Source: Gordionus sp. m RMFG-2023
Taxonomy: Eukaryota > Nematomorpha > Gordioida > Chordodea > Parachordodidae
Reading direction: 5' to 3'
Assembly: GCF_954871325.1 (NCBI RefSeq)
Contig: NC_088775.1
Span: 40,897,561 to 40,961,560, forward strand
Length of the DNA: 64,000 nt
Positions 49,655 to 60,555 of the stretch are shown here, one piece after another. Numbering within the stretch: the stretch's first letter is position 1; each line of letters starts with the position of its first letter. The notes beneath the pieces were generated by a model. The model had not been told where the DNA came from. It was given only the letters and a program-made list of their open reading frames with translations, and ran no database searches. Made by a program: the position numbers and the translations under genes.

Positions 49655-51770
49655 TTTGATATTAGAAAGATGTTCAAAAATCTTTGGTTCTAGTAATAAA
49701 TAGGCACTGCCATTATATATTACTCCACGAGGAAAATATAAATGTGAAAATTTTTAAAAAATTTATCTTAAGCCTAGTTAAAATTTATGATACTAGAAAT
49801 ATGTTCTTAAACCTTTAGGTCTTGTATAAAATTGGCACTGCTGTTATATTTTACTCCACGAGGAAAAAAATTGCGAATTATTTTTAAGAATTGTTTTAAA
49901 CCTAGTTAAATGTTTATGATATTAAGAGGATGTTCTAAAACCTTTGGGTTTAGTAATAAATTTGCACTGCTGTTATATTTTTCTCCACGAGGAAAATAAT
50001 TGTGAATTTTTAAGACGTTGTTTTAAACCTAGTTAATTGTTTATGATATTAGGAAGATTTTCTAAAACCTTTGGGTCAAGTAATAAATTTGCACCGTCAT
50101 TATATTTCACTCCACAAGAAAAAAATAAATTGTGAAAATTTTGTAAAAATTTATCTTAAGACTAGTTAAAAGTTTTTGATATTAGAAAGATGTTCTTAAA
50201 TCCCTATGTCTTGTAGTAAATTGGCACTGCTGTTATATTTTATTCCACGAGGAAAAAATTTATATTAAGACTTTGTTTTAAACCTAGTTAAATGTTTATG
50301 ATATTAGGAAGATGTTCTAAAATCTTTGGATCTAGTAATAAATTTTCACTGCCATTATATTTTACTCCACAAGGATAAATTCTGAAAATTTTTAAAAATT
50401 TACTTAAACCTAGTTAATAGTTTATGATACTAAATCTTTGGATTTTGTTATAAATTGGCACTGCTGTTATATTTTAACCCATAAGGAAAATAATATTGTG
50501 AATTTTTTTAAGACGTTGTTATAAACCTAGTTAAATGTTTGTGATATTAGAAAGATTGTCTAAAACCTTTGTGAATTGAACTTTCACTGTATTCTACTCC
50601 ACGAAGAACTAAATTATTAATTTTTTAAAAAATTTGTCTTAAACTTAGTTTAAAGTATCTGATACTAAAAAAAGTGTTCAAAAAGTTTTGTGTTTAGTAA
50701 TAAATTAGCACTGTTATTATATTTTAGTCCACGAGGAAAAAAATTACGAAAATTTATTTAAAATTTGCTTTAAATTTTTAGTTAAAAGTTTTTGATAATA
50801 GAAAGAGGTTCTAAAACTTTTGGGTCTAGTAATAATTGGCACTGCCATTATATTTTACCCAAAGATGAAAAAAATTTATGAAATCTTTTTAAATTTTGTT
50901 TCATGCCTACTTAAGTATTTTATAGTAAATAGATGTTCAAAACTTCTGGATCTAGTAATAAATTGGCACTAGCATTTTAATTTACTCCACGAGAAAAAAT
51001 AAAACATGAAAATTTTTTAAAATTATGTTTTAAGCCTAGTTAAAAGTTTTTGATACTAAAAAATGTTCAAAAACCTTTGGCTCTAATAATAAATTGGCAC
51101 CGCCATTATATTTTACCTCACGAGAAAAAATAAATTATCACGAGAAAAAATAAATTATTTAAATTTATTTTAAATTTATTTTAAGCCTAGTTAAATGTTT
51201 TTGTTACAATAAAGATATTCTAAAACATTCGAGTTCACAAATAAATTTCTAGTTCTAATATTTTTAACCCCCATGTAAAATGTAAAAACAAAATTATATA
51301 TTTATGTTTGGTTCATATAGTATTAAATCCACACTGCTATTCCATTTCATTCCACGAGGAAGGTTAAAATATGAATATTTTTAAAAATTTGTTATGAGAC
51401 TAGTTAAAAGTTTTTGATACTATAAATTTTTTTTAAAACCTTTGATTTCATAGAGAGATACCCATTGACAATATTTTTTATAATTCCTTGCGTTAGAATT
51501 TAGAAATGTTAAAAAATATACATATTTATGTTTTGAGCCCAATAGTAAGTTTGGGTGTAGTAATAAGTTGTTACTATCATTCTATTTTAATCCATGAGAT
51601 AATTAAAAAGTGAAAAATTTTAAGAACTTTGTTTTGTGCCTAATAAAAAGTTTTTGATTTAGAAAAAAGCTCCAAAGCCCTAGTGGTTAGGATAAATTAA
51701 TTTAATATTGCTGTTATTTTTTATTATTTTTTTTTTAACTTGAATTTAGTTTAAAATTTTTGGTATTAGA
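49655..51770 (+). repeat. Degenerate tandem array, unit about 125 bp, about 16 copies
   Basis: Each unit carries AAACCTTTGGGTCTAGTAAT, AAATTGGCACTGC, TGTTATATTTTACTCCACGA, a short A run, TTTTAAACCTAGTTAA and TTTTTGATATTAGAAAGATG. Copies of the GGCACTGC word fall near 49,703, 49,834, 49,964, 50,092, 50,223, 50,347, 50,456, 50,708, 50,839, 50,967 and 51,096. Units are 110-131 bp and diverge towards the right end. It is unrelated to the 119-bp satellite. It starts just inside the hAT-like terminus at 49,423 and may be an expanded internal repeat of that element. Confidence 0.88.
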
Positions 51771-52140
51771 AATGAGTGGTATACCATTTGAAACTTTTTA
51801 GGGGATTGGTAGTGGAAAAGAAAAGACTGGGGAAGTTGAACAGTCATCCCATTTTAAAATTTAAGACACTTGAATATATAAATTTATCCTAAAATAGATC
51901 TTAAATCGTCCATCTATATACTAAAAATAATTTGAAATATTTAACTATTACAAATTTTTAATATCAAATTTGGAAAATGTATGTAAGACAAATATGCCAA
52001 TAATTTTATAAATTTTTAGATTCGATTGAACTATCGTAATTTGTGATTTTTACAAAAATTTATGATGAATTTTACAAACATATATGATGTCAAAAAAAGT
52101 TCTACAAAAATAGTTTCCAAAAGAAAGATAAGGAAAAGAT
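51771..52140. other. AT-rich sequence, no gene seen
   Basis: The stretch between the tandem array and a hAT fragment has no open frame of note and no clear repeat. Confidence 0.55.
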
Positions 52141-52310
52141 CTTGATATCTTGTTTGGGGAGATTGTTATACTCCCTATTTTTTTTTATTCTCCAGAATAC
52201 TCCAAAATAAATGGTCTAAAAGCATTGGAGAAATGGGTAAAATTTTCTAGAAATAACGAAATCCCCCAAAAGATGTACTGTACCTATTTTAATTTTACTT
52301 CAATTTGTCC
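52141..52310 (+). pseudogene. hAT transposase fragment, relative of the 54,335-56,362 gene
   Basis: The frame reads LFGEIVILPIFFYSPEYSKI, then NGLKALEKWVKFSRNNE. This matches the LFEEIVIFSIFYDSPEYLKL and GLKAEERWVEFFRNND part of the transposase at 55,998-56,110. It breaks off where the conserved SSER motif would follow. This is a third piece of one family within 6 kb. No termini were found. Confidence 0.8.
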
Positions 52311-53615
52311 TCTTTTTTTATGTATCCCTATCATGCACCTTTCTGAATTCATTGATCTTGATTATAAACAACATATTATCATAAAAATATGATCAATTTT
52401 TTATTTTTTTATGTCATTTCTTAAAATGTATGAAGCCTTAAAATCTACTTTCTTTCAATTAACAATCCACCAATTATCAAAAATTTTTTGAAATGATTTA
52501 AAAAACGCATATCTGTGGTTTGCCCATTACTTGATGTATATGTTTCATTAAAAAAAAATAAATCAATTATTGAAATATTAATTAATTCAAAATCATTAAA
52601 ATATTTGTTAACTGAAAGAAAAATAAAATAATTTTCCATTAATAAAAGTAAAGGCAATATTTAAAACGAATATAATAAAAATGGATAAAAAAATCCAAGT
52701 AGATGCTTTGAGAGTATATTATAGATATTGCATGAAATGAGTGGATCTTAGGTCAGACTCTCTAGAAGAAATGGATGGAAATAAAATATTTAATCCTTGA
52801 ATGATAAAAAAAATTTTCTAGTCAAAGTTGTTTAACCTCAGCCTTGTTTATAGACAAAAATAATCAAAACTAATTAATAAAAAATTATACATCGGATAGG
52901 GATTTCTGCTAATCACCCTCAGGGTTATATTATAAATATAAATTGTGTAATGCTGACGCATAATTAGCTGAAAACCTTAGTCAATGCCTAATTAGTTTAA
53001 AATTATTGTATCTCATATTTGCCCTAAGCCTATTTTAAATTTACTAAACGTTCTTTCACAATTCAGTTGTGTAAATTATAATGTTAAAATATTCATAAAA
53101 ATAATCTAGATTATTAAAATCAGTTGTGTGCAGATTTTGGGAAAAAAATTTAAAATATCGGAAATTACATACCTTAATAATATTTATTTTCTCATTTTTT
53201 AAAATCTAACGAAGAGCTTCTGTTGGCAATATATTGTGTCAAACGTAATCCTTGTTTTCATTATTTTTGAAAGGAAATTTTCATGATTTAAATTTTTATA
53301 TTTTTAGGCTAAGCCTATAATTAGCATAATTTTTCGCCAATTATGCAACACAAGATCAGACTACAATACATTTTTTATTAAAATCCTTAGTAAATTGTTG
53401 CTAGAAATAATTTTATTTATTTACGCTAAAGTTCTAAATTAATGAGATATAATAGTTTTAAGAATTTTATCATTTTTTTAATTTATTTAATTATTTAAAT
53501 TCTATTTGGGAAATGCATTCTTATTAAACGTTTAATATGATTTGTATTATTTAAATTTTATAGTACTATATGTAATAATTTTAAAAGTGAAATCAATAAT
53601 TTTAATTGTGCAATT
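52311..53615. other. AT-rich sequence, no gene seen
   Basis: No gene is supported. A minus-strand open stretch at 52,445-52,657 is Ile/Phe-rich and not recognisable. Two loosely inverted segments (GCATAATTAGCTGAAAA at about 52,958 and AGCATAATTTTTCGCC at about 53,323) could be ends of a small element but are too weak to call. Confidence 0.5.
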
Positions 53616-53699
53616 TAGTTTTGTTAAATGGCGCCGAGTCGATTTAGCTGCGACTCGAGCCTAGTTTCTAGTCGAAAAAACTACTCCGATTCGAGTCGA
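53616..53699 (+). mobile_element. hAT-like terminus rich in GACTCG/CGAGTC, host of the next insertion
   Basis: The block starts TAGTTTTGTTAAATGGCGCC and has GAGTCGATTT, GCGACTCGAGCC and GATTCGAGTCGACTC words. The complete hAT element at 53,708 is inserted in this block, splitting it: the sequence resumes at 58,309 as GCGATTTTATAAC. It resembles the terminus at 49,423. Its own right end was not found. Confidence 0.6.
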
Positions 53700-54334
53700 C
53701 TCCCGAGCAGGGTTGCCATGCCTCCCCCCATCAGTGGGAGTCTCCCACAATTTTTTAGTTTACCCACATGCATCTCACTCCCACAAAACTCCCACAATTA
53801 GAAATCTCCCACAAAAATCTCCCACAATTTTTTAATTTCTCCCACAATTTTTTTTTTAGCATTTTAATGTTTTTAATATATAAATAATAATTTTGAGAGA
53901 CAGTATTTGATTATTTTTATATTTTTAAAATATATTTTAAATATTTATTCGAAAAATATGTCTAGTTCTTTTATTTTATTTTTCCGCTAATTTTAAATTC
54001 TCCATCCAATCCAATCCATTCGTCATTTTCAAAATTTGAAGTTAGAATAACTAGTGCTTTAACCTCAAGGCAATCTAAATCTCACCTAGAAGATAAATAT
54101 CATGGTATATATAAATAAAAATATAAAATATGTATAATATTTAGGAAATTTTTTTTTATTTTTATTTTCTTAGATAAGTTCCACTTGCATTCAAATATTA
54201 ATAATTTATTTAGTAAGGAAATATTTTTAAAATTATGCGCATTCTATATTTTTAACTATCGTATTAAAATTAATGACAAATATTCTTAATTTACATTTGA
54301 AAATAATTATATAGGAATAAAAGCTTTAAAACGT

Positions 54335-56362
54335 ATGTCGCCAAAATATTCGCCATCTATATCCGATTCGGATGAAACTGGAGATCTTTCTAAAAATAGT
54401 ATATATTTCTTATAATTTTTGAAAATAAGCATATAAAATTAGGATATGTTATTAGTTATAAATCATTTTTTTAATAAAATAGCACTTTGATAATTAATTT
54501 TGCTTTAAATATCCTAACAAAATTGATTATCTTTTTATATTTTATATACTATAGAATCCGAGAAAGTGAATAAAAGAAGAAAATATATATGTAAATATAA
54601 CAAGATATGGGAGCAAAAATATGTTTGGTTGATGAGGCTTAAGGGTAGCCATGCTAAATGTAGAATATGTCTTACAGTATTTAGTTACTACAATGGGGGG
54701 GGGGGGGGAATATGATATTTTGCGACACCAAAAATCGTCAAAGCATAAGTCAGTACAGGGGAGTCTATCAACGTCTATTGCAATACAAAAATATTCTCCA
54801 AAAATAATAAATAATACAGATGCAACTACAATTGCGGAAACTGTATATACATATCATGTAGTTCAACATTCACAGAGCTATCTGTCATCACAATGTGGGT
54901 CGAATCTCTTCCCCATAATATTTAACGACTCCAAAATAAGTGCTAACTTTACTTGTGGTAGGACAAAAATGAGCAAGGCTATCACAAATGTGTTAGGACC
55001 TGAATCCAAGAAGTCAATTCTAGACGATTTGAAAGAAGGGCATCCATATGCTATTTTAACAGATGCATCAAATAAGGGAAATATTAAAACATTTCCCCTG
55101 ATCCTTCGCTATTTCAACAAGAATAAGGGCATTTCTATAAAACTATTGAAATTTTTTTCATCCGATAGTGAAAAATCCAACGATATAGCTAACCACATAA
55201 TGCTAAATATAGCTGATTCAGGGTTATCAATGAGTTGCATGTCAGCTTTCTGCGCTGATAATGCCTCTGTTAATTTTGGCAAAAATCAAAGTGTATTTAC
55301 CGAATTGAGGTAGCACAATAATGAATTAATACCAATTGGCTGTATATGCCATATACTGCATAATTCTTGCAAGAAGGCAATGAATGTACTATCTGTAGAT
55401 GTCGAAATAATTGTGATGAAATGTTTTAACGAATTTAGTTCATCAACTAAAAGAGTCACTGAATTAAAAGAATTGGTGGAGTGGTCTGATTTGGAATGGT
55501 GTGAGTTGTTGCGATATGTACCTATCAGGTGGTTATCATTAATACCAGCCATCGAGAGAATTTTAAAATTTTACGAACCTTTAAAGAAATACTTCTTAAA
55601 TAAAGATTTTAAAAGCTGTCCTAAAATTTTGAAAAATTTTTTCGAGGATGAAATGTCAGAAGCATATTTGGGATTAGTTTCACATGTAGGAAATCTACTT
55701 CATGTAGTTAATATTCAGTTGCAATCAGAAGATTCTTTATTGATAAAGATTCACAAAATCATGCTACAGCTCTGTTCATCTCTACAGTTAAAAATAGATA
55801 ATAAATTTTATGGCGCTATTGCTAAAAATATATTAAAATGTTCAAATATTACTATAATTAACGTATTTTTAAATGAAGCAAATATTTTTATTAAGACAAT
55901 TTTGGAATATTTACAATCAAGATTTGATTTTAATAACTCTATTTACAAGTGTATAAATATTATGACCTTGGAACAAAAAATAGACATTGAAGCCTTGTTT
56001 GAAGAGATTGTAATTTTTTCCATTTTTTATGATTCGCCAGAATACTTAAAGTTAGATGGTCTAAAAGCAGAGGAGAGATGGGTGGAATTTTTTCGTAATA
56101 ACGATAAATCCCCATGCTTAGAAAAAATTTTCCATTATGTTTTCTCCTTACCTCATTCTAATGCCTCATCGGAGCGCATTTTTAGACTTATGAGGACTCT
56201 GCCTGGAGAAAGGAGAGAAATCGAATTGCTTTAACAACATTAGAGGCCGAGTTAATGGTTAAACAAAATTATAAAATGTCATGCCAGGATTTTTATAAAT
56301 ATCTTAATAAAGACGGTAAACGTTTAGTTCCATTATTTAAATCTCATATAAAATATAATTAA
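54335..56362 (+). pseudogene. hAT transposase gene, about 620 residues, one likely intron, three lesions
   Basis: Exon 1 (54,335-54,398) encodes MSPKYSPSISDSDETGDLSK. A GT...AG intron at 54,399-54,554 joins in phase to an exon starting SEKVNKRRKYICKYNKIWEQ. A BED/TTF-like zinc finger follows: KCRICLTVFS, a Gly run, then RHQKSSKHK. The catalytic core shows AILTDASN (Asp codon 55,062-55,064), CADNASVNFG (Asp codon 55,257-55,259) and a CICHILHN C-x-x-H motif. The C-terminal dimerisation region has NASSERIFRLMRTL and, after a shift, RNRIALTTLEAELMV, ending at TAA 56,360-56,362. Lesions: one extra G in the 14-G run at 54,695-54,708, TAG at 55,311-55,313, and a frameshift near 56,208. It acts by cut-and-paste on the flanking TIRs; this copy is probably inactive. 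Confidence 0.9.
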
Positions 56363-56564
56363 CTATAACTATTTGACTTTCTATATTTTATAAAATCTTA
56401 TTTATACATTTGCATAAAATCAAATAAATTTATTTTTTACATTGTAAAATTAATATTTTGAATATTTTGGCAAATCATAAAAATAAAGAAGCATTACAAT
56501 CTCCTCAAACATGACATCATATTAAATCTTATTAATAATTATCCGATAATAGTAATATTCTTAC

Positions 56565-57460
56565 TTTGGTATTTCTGCAGCATAATTTAGTGAGCCTTTA
56601 TTAAATTATATTCTTCTGATTGCAACTGCATATTAACAGCATATAGTAGATTTCCTATATGTAAAATTCTTAAATATACTTCTGCCATTTATTTTTGAAA
56701 ATTTTTTTCAAATAGGACAGGTTTTATAATCTATTTATTTTTTAAAGGTTTGTAAAATTTTAAAATTCTACGATGGCGCGTAGTATTAGGAGAAACCTGT
56801 CAACCAACTGCTGACTCAATTCTGTAAATACACTCTGGTTTTTGCCAAATTCACTGAGGAATTATCAGATCAGAAAGCTGCCATGCAATTCATTGGTAAT
56901 GCCAAATCTGCCATATTTACCATTATATATGGTTAGCTATGTCTTTGGATATTTCATATCTGGAGAAAAATTTTTTAATAGTTTTATTGAAATGACATTA
57001 ATTTTGTTGAAATAAGGGGAGGATCAAGGGAAATGTTTTGATAACACCTTATTAGATGCATCTGTTATAATTGCATATGTTTGCACATCTTTCAAATCGT
57101 CAAGAATTGACCTTCTGGATTTATATCCTAAAACATTGTTGATAGCCTTGCTCATTTTGTGTTCTACAAAGTATACTTTTCATTTATATTAGTCGTTAAA
57201 TATTATGGGGAAAGATTCTACCAACATTGAGATGTTGAGTAACTTTCTGAATGTTGTACTGCATGATAGGTATTTACCATTTCCGCAACTGTAGTTGCAT
57301 CTATATTATTTCTTATTTTTGAAGAATATTTTTGTTTTGCAATAGATGTTGATAGAATGCCCTGTACTGATTTATGCTTTGAAGATTTTTGATACCTCAA
57401 AATATCATATTCCCTTCCCCCATTGTATTAACTAAATACTGTAGAACAACTTCCCTGCAC
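56565..57460 (-). pseudogene. Inverted, diverged second piece of the same hAT transposase
   Basis: On the minus strand this region parallels 54,650-55,770 of the plus-strand transposase. The best frame (57,400-57,218) reads RYQKSSKHKSVQGILSTSIA, then YHAVQHSESY. Further down it matches the LDDLKEG, TDASNK and ADNAS parts and the GNLLHVVNIQLQSE part. The segment corresponding to about 55,320-55,550 is missing. It is clearly diverged from the plus copy, so it is not a fresh duplication. The 3' UTR words ATAAAATCTTATTTATACAT and ACATTGTAAAATTA occur on both sides (56,388-56,455 and 57,466-57,555), which suggests that the piece entered the 3' UTR. Confidence 0.88.
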
Positions 57461-57708
57461 TGATTATAAATATTTTTTACATTGTAAATTTAAAATTGTT
57501 TGTTTTTTTATAAAATCTTATTTATACATTTATTTTTTTACATTGTAAAATTACAATTTTTTTATAAAATTTTATCTTGTTTACATTCTTTTGTATTTAA
57601 AAAAGATCGTTGGTTATTATTTTTAAACAAAATTAATATATTATAATAAATCAATATGTTATTTTAATAATAAAGATAGTACTCTAAGAAATTTTGTGTC
57701 GTACAGTA

Positions 57709-58145
57709 ATTACCTATTTTGAAAAATAGTTGCGTATTTTATTTTGGAAAATAGTTACCTATTTTATTTTGAAAAAGAGTTGGATATTTTACTTTGAAAA
57801 ATAGTTGGCTATTTTATTTTGAAAAATAGTTGGCTATTTTATTTTGAAAAAGAGTTGAATATTTTATTTTGAAAAATAGTTGGCTATTTTATTTTGAAAA
57901 ATAGTTGGCTATTTTATTTTAGTTGGATATTTTATTTTGAAAAATAGTTGGCTATTTTATTTTGAAAAATAGTTGGCTATTTTGTTTTGAAAAATAGTTG
58001 GCTATTTTATTTTGAAAAATAGTTGGCTATTTTATTTGGAACAAAAGTTAGCTATTTTATTTTGAAAAAAGTTAGCTATTTTATTTTGAAAAAAGTTGGC
58101 TATTTTATTTTGAAAAATAATTACCTATTTTATTTTGAAAATAGA
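57709..58145 (+). repeat. 25-bp tandem repeat inside the hAT element
   Basis: The unit contains AGTTGGCTATTTTATTTTGA followed by AAAAT, repeated about 17 times with variants (AGTTAGC, AGTTGGA, AGTTACC). It lies between the inverted transposase piece and the right subterminal repeats. An open frame of Tyr/Phe/Lys repeats crosses part of it by chance. Confidence 0.92.
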
Positions 58146-58308
58146 TTAGATTTTATATTTATAAAAAATAATAAGCGGATAACTAAGTCAATTCTAAATC
58201 CCGAAAATTTTTTTTAGCAATTTCTCCCACAATTTTTATATTTCTCCCACAAAATACCTAATTTCTCCCACAATTTGAAAATTTTGACCTGGCAACCCTG
58301 CTCCCGAG

Positions 58309-59702
58309 GCGATTTTATAACAAAAATAAAAACATAAAATTATATATATAATATTTCATAATATAGTTTTTAACATATATCAGACCTGCAGAGATACGAT
58401 TAGCATTAAAAAATAAAATCATCCTCTTTTAATTAAATCTATTAACCTTATCCCTATACTTTTTTAGACATCCACTTTTTAAAATCACTTATTAAAATTG
58501 TTGCAAATGAAATTATATCTTTGCATTTCCTTAATAAGCCTAAAATAAACTCAGGTAAAGCATTAATAAAATTTATTTTAAGCTGATAAAAAATTTCTAA
58601 ACAATCCCTCCCTTCGCAACCTCTTCTCTCAAAAATGTTTGAAGAATTTGTAATTTTTGAAATAATAACCATAATTTAAAATTTGTAGAAAAAAGCATTT
58701 ATATAAAAGATAAAATCAAAAATACTCACATCATCGACTCGCTGGGTCAGCTTAATTTTTTAAATTTATTTATCTTATCTATCACATTGGTCATATACCT
58801 GCCGAAAGTGAACGAATGTGTATTATAAAGGAGGCCCACCCTCCCTATAATTTTGCTAATTTTTTTTCTCAAGCTATCAACAAACCTTGTAATACAGATG
58901 TATATTTATCAAAATGAGTGAAATTACGCCCTATCCAATTTGTAGTTTTAGAGTGATGTAGGAGAAAAGGGTAAAAAAAAGAAAAACCTAGTTAAAAAAT
59001 TTTTACCGTTTAGGTATTGTATTTTGTAAACATTAAATTTAACTTCACTTTATCGGAAAATTTATAGTTTTATTTGCTTCTCAGTTTATTTCTAACTAAT
59101 AATCAAATTTATATCTCTCTTTATCATACTTTATAAAATAACATAAACAAAATTATATCGGTATGAGGAAAACTTAACATTAATTTACAAACTAACAGTT
59201 AATAGAGTATTAGATATCTTTTCTTAAAATATTTTCCTCTTAGCAGTCATCATTCATTTAGAAAACTAGATATCATTTATTATAAAACTAAAAGTCAATA
59301 TAATATTAGAGATATTTTCTTAAAAATAAATGATTTATTTTCAAAAAAAATAATAATGCCGACTGGCTGGTATCACCAAATTTTATTTTAAAATTTTTTT
59401 TATTTATTTGTTATAAAATATCTATAAATAAATAGGGTTGTAATAAATGCCAAAAAAATATAAATCATAAACCATATATATTAATCTTAGAGAAAAATCT
59501 TTTTAATTTGTATTTTTATAATTTCTTATACAATTTAACTATGATAATCTAATAGATATTTTTATAAAACTTAGTAAATATAAATTAAACAAATTAATTA
59601 ATTTTATTATATAAATAAATAAGATAAAACAAACTAAACATGCGCAAATACAAAGAGGAATAAAATAACACATAAATATAATAAAATTCATACTATTTAT
59701 GT
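58309..59702. other. AT-rich sequence, no gene seen
   Basis: The first part continues the hAT-like block split by the insertion at 53,708. GACTCGCTGGGTCAGC near 58,737 may be a decayed subterminal word of that block. A minus-strand open stretch of 72 codons at 58,454-58,672 has mixed composition (ERRGCEGRDCLEIFYQLKIN) but no family I can name. The rest is AT-rich without recognisable signals. Confidence 0.5.
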
Positions 59703-59927
59703 TTAAAGAGATGTAGAAAGGAAAACGAAATTATTTTCTAATATTTCAGGATTTAATTTAGTTCTCTGCGCAGAGAGTATAAACTTAAGGTTAGAAAATG
59801 CTCTTTCTACGGATACCTCTGGAACTGCTAGGACAGGTATAGCTAAATTATAAATTTCTGGCATAATATTCTTTACAGTTTCCCAATAATTCAAAAGATT
59901 AGTATTTTTTTCTAATCTATATTTCAA
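59703..59927 (-). pseudogene. hAT transposase C-terminal (dimerisation) relic
   Basis: A 74-codon frame reads NLLNYWETVKNIMPEIYNLA, then IPVLAVPEVSVERAFSNLKF, ILSAQRTKLNPEILENNFVF and LSTSL before a natural-looking stop. This is the hAT C-terminal dimerisation domain (W....P.....A...L..P.....ERAFS......R..L.P......FL). It is intact over that domain but cut off on its N-terminal side at about 59,938 by the end of another element. It differs in sequence from the other hAT pieces here, so it is a separate family. Confidence 0.88.
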
Positions 59928-59937
59928 ATGACCGAAT

Positions 59938-60064
59938 TAGGGGAGACCGGGGATGGTTGGGACATTTTTCTTTCAAACCTTAATAATTTTTATATTAATA
60001 AACTAATCTGAATAAGTGAAAAATCTTCTGAATCCCAAAAGTATAAGCTATTTGAAATAATTAT
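59938..60064 (+). mobile_element. Unassigned transposon-like terminus AGGGGAGACCGGGG
   Basis: Right where the hAT relic stops, the sequence changes to TTAGGGGAGACCGGGGATGG, then TTGGGACATTTTTCTTTC. Its GC-rich start after TTA looks like the tip of a DNA element. The element at 60,065-63,333 is inserted in it. Sequence resuming at 63,342 (with TTTTGTCCTAACTCCTAACC and TACATGGGACACAC) could be its continuation. The other tip is not in the window. Confidence 0.4.
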
Positions 60065-60555
60065 CAGGGATCCAAACCTAACCGTTAAACCGCTAAAAAC
60101 CGGTATTTTTTATCGAACCTAAACCGCTAAAAAAATTCCAGCCGAACCTGAACCGAACCGCTAAAATGCCTCTGAACCGGTTCGGGTCTCATGATTTTAT
60201 GCTTATAAAATAATATGTAAGTTATTATTAGATTTCAATTATATTCGAATTATTTTAAAGATTATCATCAATCACATTTGATTGCTAAGTGTCGGTCATA
60301 ATTTTTATAAACTTTAGTATAACGTCATTTTACAACATTTTTTAAATATTTTAAGCTATAAATTATCATGTTTAGAGAATATTCAAGAAATGAACGTTTT
60401 CCTATCTTTATAACGTTAATTTGGTATCAACTTTCATATCTTAATAACGTTAATTTTTATTTTTTCTATCAACTTTCCTATCTTCTTAATGTTAAATAAA
60501 TCGAGGGCTTTTATTATCTCGGTAATGTTAAATTTTTTTAAAAAAAATTTTTTTC

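Larger units (their letters stand above)
53708..58300 (+). mobile_element. hAT DNA transposon, 4.6 kb, with matching TIRs and 8-bp TSD
   Basis: The left end is CAGGGTTGCCATGCC; the right end read inward is CAGGGTTGCCAGGTC. Perfect 8-bp duplications CTCCCGAG flank it at 53,700-53,707 and 58,301-58,308. The word CTCCCACAA recurs about six times inside the left end (53,741-53,855) and three times inside the right end (58,221-58,280), all in the same strand sense, probably transposase-binding sites. The interior holds a nearly intact transposase gene (54,335-56,362), an inverted diverged piece of a second copy (56,565-57,460) and a 25-bp tandem repeat (57,709-58,145). Perfect TSDs and few lesions point to a fairly young insertion. 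Confidence 0.96.

Noticed and set aside
52445-52657. Minus-strand open frame of 70 codons
   Set aside because: It has no recognisable motif and lies in AT-rich sequence between decayed hAT pieces.
52958-53340. Small inverted-repeat element
   Set aside because: The two halves match too weakly and no target duplication is visible.
58023-58217. Open frame with repeated YFILKK
   Set aside because: It is a by-product of the 25-bp tandem repeat.
58454-58672. Minus-strand open frame of 72 codons
   Set aside because: The composition is not purely random-looking, but no family is recognisable and there is no supporting context, so it is not called as a gene.
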